From Pyropia haitanensis (lineage: Eukaryota; Rhodophyta; Bangiophyceae; Bangiales; Bangiaceae), in assembly GCA_008729055.1 (NCBI GenBank), contig SDUX01000154.1:1-44161 (forward strand): a stretch of 44,161 nucleotides of DNA. Reading direction: 5' to 3'. Each line of letters opens with the position of its first letter. Positions within the stretch are counted from its first letter, which is position 1. Below the pieces are notes generated by a model. The model was not told the origin of the DNA, did no database searches, and was given only the letters and a program-made list of their open reading frames with translations. This document shows, one piece after another, positions 37,894-44,161 of this stretch. A program made the translations under genes and the position numbers.

Positions 37894-38889
37894 TCAGAGT
37901 ATTTCCTCTTCTGACGAATCTTTCTCTGCTTTCGCAGGAGGTGCCGAGGTTTTTTCAGGCTTTGATGGAGGCGGAGTCAGAACCTCAAGGTTCTCGAGTT
38001 TCATCTTCTCCAGGTGATCGCGGGCGGCTTTGGGAAGGGCTTCGATACCACTCTCCGGGTCAAACTCTCCTTTGTGGATCAAATGGCCTTTCGCATCCTC
38101 GATTTCAATTCGATGCTTTCCATCTTCCTCGGTAATGGTGACCTCACCTTCGTGGTTGTCGATCTTCATGATTCCCTCGGTTCCAAACACGGAAACGGGG
38201 AAGCCGGGGCGGACGGATACGGCAGGAGGCTTTCCTTCAAGTCCCGGTGTATCGGCTATAGCCGCTTTTTCGCCGGGGCTGTTCGGGACCCAGCCCTTTT
38301 TCCAATGGTCTTGCTGACGTTTAAAGTGCTCCTGCCAGTGCCGCGAATGAGGCGGGCCGCCGGGAGTCCGGTATCCTTCGATTCGAGGAGAGAAAAATGA
38401 CTCCTCTTTCTCGGACAGTTTCACGGAAACATTGAGCTCTTTGCCTTTTCGGATGACCGTCAAATCAACGGAGTCGTTTCCCGATCTGGTGCGAACGAGC
38501 AGAGACAAATGTTCGGGGGAAATCAAAGCTGATCTTCGAATTTCACGAGAATATCGTGCTTTTTCAGATCTGCTTCCGCAGCAGGAGAGTCAGGAAGAAT
38601 CTGCTGGAGTTGAATGCCGAACCCCTCATCGAGATCGAGATACTCCGGACGGAGGGAGCAACGGGTGAGGTTGCCACTCCCAGGAAAGGTCTTGTCTCCG
38701 CATTGGTTGTGGACCGCTTCTTTTTTGCCGATGGCTCTGGCGGGGCAGGTTTGTCGGGGCGCGGCAGAGCTTCTTTCTTTTGCTTTTCCGGACGGGGTTT
38801 CTTTTTTCCGTCGGGTGCGGCAGTGGATGCAGAGGAGTGGCCAGCGCGAATGCCAGTGCCACGAAGGGAAGGAGGGTGTGTATTTTCAT
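37894..38889 (-). CDS. Secreted PDZ-domain protein (frame breaks)
   Basis: From the ATG at 38887-38889, a signal peptide (KIHTLLPFVALAFALATPL) is followed by a Lys/Pro-rich low-complexity stretch and a PDZ domain: FLGVATSPVAPS, YLDLDEGFGIQLQQILPDSP, AAEADLKKHDILVKFEDQ, SPEHLSLLVRTRSGNDSVDL and TVIRKGKELNVSVKL. The last 120 residues are hydrophilic and end in a Pro/Lys/Glu tail (KAEKDSSEEEIL). No protease domain is attached. Indels lie near 38520, 38650 and 38830. It follows the anchored protein gene by 10 bp, so the two are likely cotranscribed. Confidence 0.75.
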
Positions 38890-38899
38890 GGTCGGTTTG

Positions 38900-39450
38900 T
38901 CAGTCGGTTTGGAGCGGGACGATGACTTCTTCGCTCCGGGGTTTGAAAATTCGAATGTTGGTTCCCGTCTTCGGATCGTGCCAGTGGTAGGCATCCTGAT
39001 ACTCGACCGCCATGCGCTCCCGGGGGCCGTCATCGGTTTCGATGACGCTTTTGATGCCGAATTGACGATGTATCCTGGGCGGGAAACGGGAACGAAATCC
39101 CCGGCAGATGGTGCTGAAAGCGACGGGGAAACTTCCTCGACAGGGGCGACTTCCCGGAGGGCCGCTACGGGGCTGACTCCGTAGTCGGCTGCCAGAGGTC
39201 TGTGCCGTATCGGAGGGAACGTAGGCAAAAGTCGCGAGACAGCAGGCAGCTGCCAAAGGAATTACCCGGCGCCAGTGCATGCGGCAGGACTGTGCGCGGC
39301 ATTCATTGCCGTAATCCGGTATTCGCGATGAAGTTGATCGCGAGTGGAGCACTCCATTGGCGCGGGATTCAGCTTTCGCAGGAGAGCCTCCAACTCAACA
39401 TCGCTCTCCGGAATTTCGGGGAGGTCCGGCTCGTTTGTGTTTTCGCTCAT
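38900..39450 (-). CDS. Small anchored protein upstream of the PDZ gene (frame breaks)
   Basis: The ATG at 39448-39450 starts a cytoplasmic-looking N-terminus (MSENTNEPDLPEIPESDVEL, then EALLRKLNPAP). A basic apolar stretch (WRRVIPLAAACCLATFAYV) in the next frame would be a membrane helix, and the end is VIETDDGPRERMAVEYQDAY with HDPKTGTNIRIFKPRSEEV. This layout resembles single-helix anti-sigma-like or regulator proteins common in Verrucomicrobia. Alternatively the apolar piece (ATG at 39280) begins a separate secreted protein. Joining the pieces into one gene is inferred. Confidence 0.5.
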
Positions 39451-39497
39451 TTCAACCGGTAGAGCGGTTACCGGACCCGGATTTGTCTGGAAAAAAA

Positions 39498-40893
39498 TCA
39501 GAAGGAACCTGCAGCGGAAAATTTCTTCTGCCACTTGGTGATCTGTTTTCTCACATTCCCGGCGAGGGGGCGCCGATTGCCTTTCGCGCTTCAAGGCCGT
39601 TTCCACATCGAGGACGCGGTAGACATCGCCTTCAAAGGCAGGGGAGAACTCCTGGAATTCATCGAGTCTGAAATCGGGGAAGTCCCGCTTTTCCTTGATG
39701 CTGTAGGCAGTGAGCTTTCCGATAATCTCGTGAGCATCGCGAAAGGGGACGCCTTTGAGAACGAGGAATCCAGCGGAGGTCGGTCGCGAGGAGAAAGGGT
39801 CGCCGTAGCGGCGAGTGTCTGCTCCTTTTTGTTTTTCTTCCCCGACTTTCGCTACCGCCATCATTCCGCGAAAACTTCGAGCGCGAGTTTGATCTGGTCG
39901 ATGGAATCAAAAGAGGGCTCCTTGTCGCTCCTGGAGATCCCGGTTGTAGGTCAATGGGAAGCCCCTTGATGTCGTCAGGAGCGTCCAATCAGATTGCCGA
40001 CCAGTCGCCCCAGTTTTCCCGCGCGTCAATTCTGCACATCAGGATTCTTTTTCTGAGGCATGCAAGACTGGATCCGTCGTGTGAGCATCGCTACAGTTCG
40101 ATAAATCCAAACTCGCTGAGGCCACAGGATGACGTTCTTCGCATGAGCCGTGACAGATGAACGGCCCACCATCGAGATCAAGAAAAGCAGCTCGGCGACG
40201 AAAATCCCGGTCACTGCCCGCATCCATGCTGTTCTGCGTGATCGCCGGGAAATCGAGTTTCTGTGCGACCAGATTCCGGTTTAGAGGAATCGTCGAGCGC
40301 GGCGAGTGGCGCCTGAGCGAGTGCCATCACATTGATCCGCTTGTAGCCGTCGCGGATTCGTTCCTTGTCCGCCTCCAGCATTTCACATAGGCGAGAAGGT
40401 GTGGGAATAAACAGGACCGGCTGGCCGCGTGCAGGTGGGTGTATCCGGGAACGACTGCTTCAGGGTGATTTACAGCGAGCCGTAAGCAGCGCTTTCTGGA
40501 AAGTTCAGATCCGGTTGTGAATCGCTTTTTGATGTCGGACCGGCAATAGAGGCGGACGTCGAGCGCTAACCTGATCATTCCGGCTCCCGCCGGTATGCAG
40601 TTTTGCTCCGGGGGCCTCCGATTTTTCTGTGACGCCCGCTCGATGTTCATGTGGATATCTTCGAGGCTCGTTTTGAAGGAAATTCCCCGCTCTCGATCTC
40701 CTTTTTATCTCCCTGAGGCCGCGTGCGATCGCCCGTTGCTTCGGTTTTGTTGATGATCCCCGCATCATGCAGCGCTGCCGCATGTGCGATCGAACGCCTA
40801 ATGTCTGCGCATACAGGCGCCAGTCGTATGAAATGACTCGCCGTAGCGTTGCACCAAATTGAAGTTTCAGTCTGGAATGTCCCTTTCCCACAT
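39498..40893 (-). CDS. argH: Argininosuccinate lyase (many frame breaks)
   Basis: Last step of arginine synthesis: argininosuccinate to arginine plus fumarate. From the ATG at 40891-40893 the pieces follow ArgH order: FQTETS near the start, ISYDWRLYA, GAPGAKLHTG-SRNDQV, AVVPGYTHLHAA, the signature MPQKKNPDVQN near 40045, and a C-terminal part (LVLKGVPFRDAHEIIGKLTA, FSPAFEGDVYRVLDVETALK) ending KKFSAAGSF. About 465 residues, the family length. More than eight indels are spread through it. Confidence 0.9.
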
Positions 40894-40930
40894 CGTTTCT
40901 GCATCGCCGCGAAGGGCCTCCCTTTTCAAC

Positions 40931-41444
40931 TCAGATTTTTCCTTCTCCTCCTATTTTCCTTTCCCCAATCGCCAATCGCTGAAGCAGATTTTTCGCAGAC
41001 TCCTTCGGTTCGCAGTTGTCGCAGCAGGCTTCGATACGCATTCGATTTGAAAGCGGGGCGGAAAGCCGAGGCGCCGGGTGATGCAATCCAAACCAGCACA
41101 GCGACATTTTCGTCTTCAAATTCCAGCACTTTTCCGCAGTCGACGCAGATGAAGGTGGTTGTGGGTCGGGAGAATCGAGAAAAGTCGGATCGTAGACGCG
41201 TTCGTACGACCGAGGTCAATCTCCTTGCGCAGCCCTGCATTCCTCCAGCAGTGAGATCGTGCGATAGAGCGTCGCGCGGGAAGTTTTCGGGTCGATCTTT
41301 CTTGGCCTTGTCCAAAAGCTCTTCGGCGGTGAAATGATCGTCCGCTTGCAATGCCGCCTCGACGATGACATTCACGCTGACTCGTTTTCCGCATTCCGCG
41401 AACGAGATATTACTCGTCAAAACTTTCTTTATTTCAGCATTCAT
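40931..41444 (-). CDS. Fur-family metal-responsive repressor (frame breaks)
   Basis: Pieces give GMRKTSQR, NVIVEAALQADDHFTAEELL, KTSRATLYRTISLLEEAGLR (the winged-helix recognition part), HNHL-FICVDCGKVLEFEDENVA (first Cys pair) and EACCDNCEP (second Cys pair, structural zinc). The subtype (Fur, Zur or PerR) cannot be told. The start is taken as the ATG at 41442-41444 (MNAEIKKVL), which leaves a 73-bp gap to the divergent manA; the frame stays open to an ATG at 41552 that would overlap manA. About four indels. Confidence 0.82.
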
Positions 41445-41517
41445 AAGCCCAGGCAGGAAAGTTGGCGGGATTCGCTGCTTTTCCCTTTCCTGTTTTTTAA
41501 CCAGATAAATTCCCGAG

Positions 41518-42470
41518 ATGTCCACCTTCTGGCGAGGTCTTTCTTCACTCAAACCAATTTACCTAAACCAGGGTATGGTGGCCGAACTCTCGAAAGCCGT
41601 TCAGGGGATCTGCGGATGCGGAATCACCGTTTGGGGAATACTGGGAGATTTTCGGCCGCGGGAGGAGGCCGACAGTGAGATTGTCGGGGGAAGCCTCGCG
41701 GGGAAACGCTGCTGGAAGTCTGGGAGGACGCCGATTTGCGATCCCAAATTTTCGGACCCGACGCTCCGGATCAGGAACGGTTTCCTCTCCTCTGTAAAAT
41801 TCTTGATGCCCGCGACAAGTTGAGTGTTCAGGTGCACCCTCCGGATTCGGTGGCCGGTGAACTCGGCGGAGAGCCAAAAACGGAGGTCTGGTACATCGCG
41901 GCTGCGGACCCGGGCGCCGAGCTGTATGTTGGCGTCAAAGACGGAGTAACCGAGGAAACCTTTCGCGAAGCGTTGAACTCTGGAACGGTCGAGGAACTGG
42001 TCCATGTAATTCCGGTGAAAGAGGGAGAGCACATTTTTATTCCCAGCGGGAGGCTTCACGCGATCGGTGCCGGGCTTTGATATACGAAATTCAGCAAAAC
42101 TCCGATACGACTTACCGTGTTTTGACTGGAACCGGGTGGGGCTGGACGGCCGTCCGCGGGACTTGCACGTTGAGGAATCCCTCCGCTGTATCGACTTTCA
42201 CGATGTTGAACCATCGATGATGAGCAGGATGGCTCGTTTCTCTGCGAGTGCGAGCACTTCCGCCTCGAGCGGCATGCCTTGGGAGAGTGGCAACACCGTC
42301 GGCGCCGCAACTGAGGGGCGTTTTTCCATTCTCACGATGGTGAGTGGGGATCTCTCAGCCGGTGGTGAGATCTGGCGCGAGGGTGATTTCCTGATGATCC
42401 CGTTTGGAGCAGGAGAAACCTACCTGTGGCGGGAGAAAGCGGAGCGGAGTTCCTGCTAACCACCTGGTGA
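41518..42470 (+). CDS. manA: Mannose-6-phosphate isomerase, class I (frame breaks)
   Basis: Interconverts mannose 6-phosphate and fructose 6-phosphate. LKPIYL then VWGGRTLES-like sequence, RFPLLCKILDARDKLSVQVH, VWYIAAADPGAELYVGVKDG, HIFIPSGRLHAIGAGL (zinc-ligand region), LIYEIQQNSDTTYRVFDWNR and VGLDGRPRDLHVEESLRCID are canonical. The C-terminal part ends AGESGAEFLLTTW at the TGA at 42468-42470. Indels occur near 41575, 41640, 41700, 42080, 42220 and 42300. It is convergent with kdsD, 15 bp apart. Confidence 0.9.
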
Positions 42471-42485
42471 GAAGAGAGGGGCAAT

Positions 42486-43436
42486 TTACATCACCCGAAC
42501 CTTCGTCAGGTCCTGCGTGTCGATCATGCCGACCGGGCGGTTTTCTGCATCGACAACAACGAGATCGTCGATGCGGCTTTCCTCCAGCATTCGCAGAACC
42601 TCTCCCACGAGGCGATCAGAAGCGACATGGATGGGGTTTTCGGTCATCAGCTCATCCACCCGCTGGTGCCCGATGTCGGGATTCCCGGATTGAAACGAGC
42701 GGGCGAAATCTCCCTGCGTGAAAATCCCGGCGAGCCGACCGTATTCGTCGGCAATGACGACCGCGCCGGCGCGGGCTTTCGTCATTTTCCCAATTACGTC
42801 AATGACAGGCTCAGTAGGGGAAACAACAACGAGCTCGTCGCCTTTGCGCATGATGTCTTCCGCCCGCAGAAGAAGAGCACGGCCGAGCGAGCCTCCGGGA
42901 TGAAGCTCGGCGAAATGTTCCTTCGTGAATCCCCGCGCTTCGAGAAGCACCATGGCGAGAGCGTCGCCCATTACCAGCGTGTTCGTGGTGCTGGAAGTCG
43001 GAGCAAGGTTCAGTGGGCAGGCCTCGCGCTGCACATTGATATCGAGCACGCAGTCCGAAGCGCTTGCGAGAGTGGAATTGCTCTTTCCGGTAATGGCAAT
43101 GAGTCGGATCTTCCTGCGTTTCAAATGAGGCAGGAGGGCGAGGAGTTCTTCCGTCTCCCCGGAATAGCTCAACGCAATGACGATATCACCTGGATGTACA
43201 AGACCGAGATCGCCATGGATAGCGTCCTGACAGTTCAGGACCGAAGCCGGCGCGCCGGTAGAATTGAACGTGGCCGCGAGTTTGCTGCCGATGTTTCCCG
43301 ATTTTCCCACTCCCACCACTGCGATGCGGGAGCCGGATTCAATTGATTTCTGTAAAAGGGAAACAGCTTCGGAGAAAGAATCGTCAACCCGGTCGAGTAG
43401 GCGATTCAATTCCTCGATCTCGGAGTGAGATGACAC
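42486..43436 (-). CDS. kdsD: D-arabinose 5-phosphate isomerase (KdsD/KpsF/GutQ family)
   Basis: 316 residues, intact. An SIS domain (about 35-170: AVVGVGKSGNIGSKLAATFN, IALSYSGETEELLALLPHL, HPGGSLGRALL with the catalytic His) is followed by two CBS domains (about 195-316: AGAVVIADEYGRLAGIFTQG, DDLVVVDAENRPVGMIDTQD). It makes arabinose 5-phosphate for Kdo synthesis, implying a lipopolysaccharide outer membrane. kdsA, kdsB and kdsC are not adjacent. Confidence 0.93.
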   Translation of the reverse strand: MSSHSEIEELNRLLDRVDDSFSEAVSLLQKSIESGSRIAVVGVGKSGNIGSKLAATFNSTGAPASVLNCQDAIHGDLGLVHPGDIVIALSYSGETEELLALLPHLKRRKIRLIAITGKSNSTLASASDCVLDINVQREACPLNLAPTSSTTNTLVMGDALAMVLLEARGFTKEHFAELHPGGSLGRALLLRAEDIMRKGDELVVVSPTEPVIDVIGKMTKARAGAVVIADEYGRLAGIFTQGDFARSFQSGNPDIGHQRVDELMTENPIHVASDRLVGEVLRMLEESRIDDLVVVDAENRPVGMIDTQDLTKVRVM

Positions 43437-43511
43437 GGCGTTGCTTTTTCCGGAAAGTCCATGGTAGGTCGGAGAGGATAGAGGCGAAGATTCCGCGCGC
43501 CAACTGGAATG

Positions 43512-43900
43512 TTATTGGTGGTGAAAGCCCACCAGAGAAGCCAGCCCGAGAGTAAAAAGACAAAGGAATCCGAAAACAGAAAAAATGAGAAGATGTGCGG
43601 CAACGGGAAGGACGTCTCCGAGCCTTTCCAGGCCGACATCTACAGCCATTACAGAAACCTGAAGGCCGGCTGCGGCAAGACTCAGGACGAGGAACGATGT
43701 CCAAATCGGCTCAGCCGAAATCTCGAAGAGGAGAAAATCGTAAAGAGCTGATTTGTGGAATCCCCGGGGGGCTGCCGTGGCAGCCGCCCGAAATCGAGAA
43801 AGATCCAGGTGGCGAGATGCATTGGCAGAAAGAAAACGCAGGTGTAGGCAGGGAGCGCGGAAAGCAGGCCGATAGTAATTTTGAATTTTCGCAAAAGCAT
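43512..43900 (-). CDS. Small integral membrane protein (frame breaks)
   Basis: About 129 residues from the ATG at 43898-43900. A basic N-terminus (MLLRKFKI) precedes apolar segments: TIGLLSALPAYTCVFFLPMH, SFLVLSLAAAGLQVSVMAVD and AAHLLIFSVFGFLCLFTLGL, giving three or four helices. One or two indels around 43760-43800 join the two halves. It ends FHHQ at 43512, upstream of kdsD on the same strand. I do not recognise the family. Confidence 0.5.
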
Positions 43901-43989
43901 GGGTTCGCTACGCCCCGGTTTGCTTTCATCTTACTTGAATTCGCTCTACCGCCCGAACGCAATTTGAAGCGGCATCCCTGGGTAAACCA

Positions 43990-44042
43990 ACCCTGTCAGG
44001 CTTCGCATTCAACAGGGGCAGGAGACGCATTCTACCCTGTTT
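43990..44042. repeat. 22-bp-spaced ACCCTGT cluster D
   Basis: ACCCTGTC at 43990, the inverted form ACAGGGGC at 44012 and ACCCTGTTT at 44034: exactly 22 bp between starts. It abuts the stop codon of dinB, which lies on the minus strand. Confidence 0.75.
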
Positions 44043-44161
44043 AAAACATTTCCAATTGCATCCCGGATGCCTTGTCGCTTGTGCGGAACCGAACCCCTGC
44101 GCCGAGAAGGCGAACCGCTTTTCCATTTCCCCGCGCCCAGGCTTCCGCAAGCATTCCTGAG
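44041..44161 (-). CDS. dinB: DNA polymerase IV, C-terminal end (runs off the window)
   Basis: Only the last 39 residues are inside: MLAEAWARGNGKAVRLLGAG, then VRFRT and GMQLEMF before the TAA at 44041-44043. The pattern aVRLLGxGV...QLxxF is the little-finger and beta-clamp-binding end of Y-family DinB polymerases (clamp motif QLEMF). Identification rests on this short piece. Confidence 0.7.
   Translation of the reverse strand, partial: SGMLAEAWARGNGKAVRLLGAGVRFRTSDKASGMQLEMF

Noticed and set aside
42627..43346. A 239-residue open frame on the plus strand
   Set aside because: Antisense to kdsD, which is intact and has all its motifs.

Overview
The window looks like a Verrucomicrobiota (PVC superphylum) chromosome segment. 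This is inferred from the mix of genes: a twin-arginine DUF1501 protein at the left edge, a ThuA-domain protein, a PDZ protein behind a small anchored protein, a DUF2868/DUF3482 membrane-GTPase pair, and ribosomal proteins with long acidic tails. No rRNA, tRNA, CRISPR array or insertion sequence was recognised. Single-base frame breaks run through many genes that must be intact in a living cell (fusA, rpsG, rpsH, secY, map, gnd, argH). I read these as sequencing or assembly errors, so such genes are annotated as whole CDSs with their breaks described.

Layout. 1-8608: a partial DUF1501 gene on the minus strand, then mfd (transcription-repair coupling), a SurA/parvulin-type chaperone, ruvC, and the DUF2868/DUF3482 pair on the plus strand. 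8609-8912: a leader with a palindrome, a candidate promoter and an intrinsic-terminator-like hairpin. 8913-27342: one long translation cluster, rpsL-rpsG-fusA-rpsJ-rplC-rplD-rplW-rplB-rpsS-[secreted coiled-coil protein]-rplV-rpsC-rplP-rpmC-rpsQ-rplN-rplX-rplE-rpsH-rplF-rplR-rpsE-rplO-secY-[small membrane protein]-map-rpmJ-rpsM-rpsK-rpsD, closed by a terminator. tuf, rpsN, rpmD, infA, rpoA and rplQ are not at their usual places.

27499-37787: an HtrA-like secreted protein lacking recognisable catalytic residues, an M32 carboxypeptidase, an AlgJ/AlgX-like SGNH protein, an MsbA-type ABC exporter (minus), a SanA-like DUF218 protein, lgt, moaE (minus), gnd, a small membrane protein and a ThuA-domain protein. 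37894-44161: a minus-strand block (PDZ protein, anchored small protein, argH, Fur-family regulator), manA on plus, then kdsD, a small membrane protein and the 3' end of dinB on minus.

The most unusual signal is a dispersed repeat: the heptamer ACCCTGT, or its reverse complement ACAGGGT at the same phase, recurs three times at 22-bp spacing in four separate clusters (6919, 15411, 34486 and 43990). A possible degraded fifth lies between rplO and secY. Three clusters are intergenic and one lies inside a coding region. Also notable are a secreted coiled-coil protein inside the S10 operon, a uL22 fused to a helix-hairpin-helix domain, acidic extensions on S5, S11 and L3, and the promoter-hairpin leader in front of rpsL.
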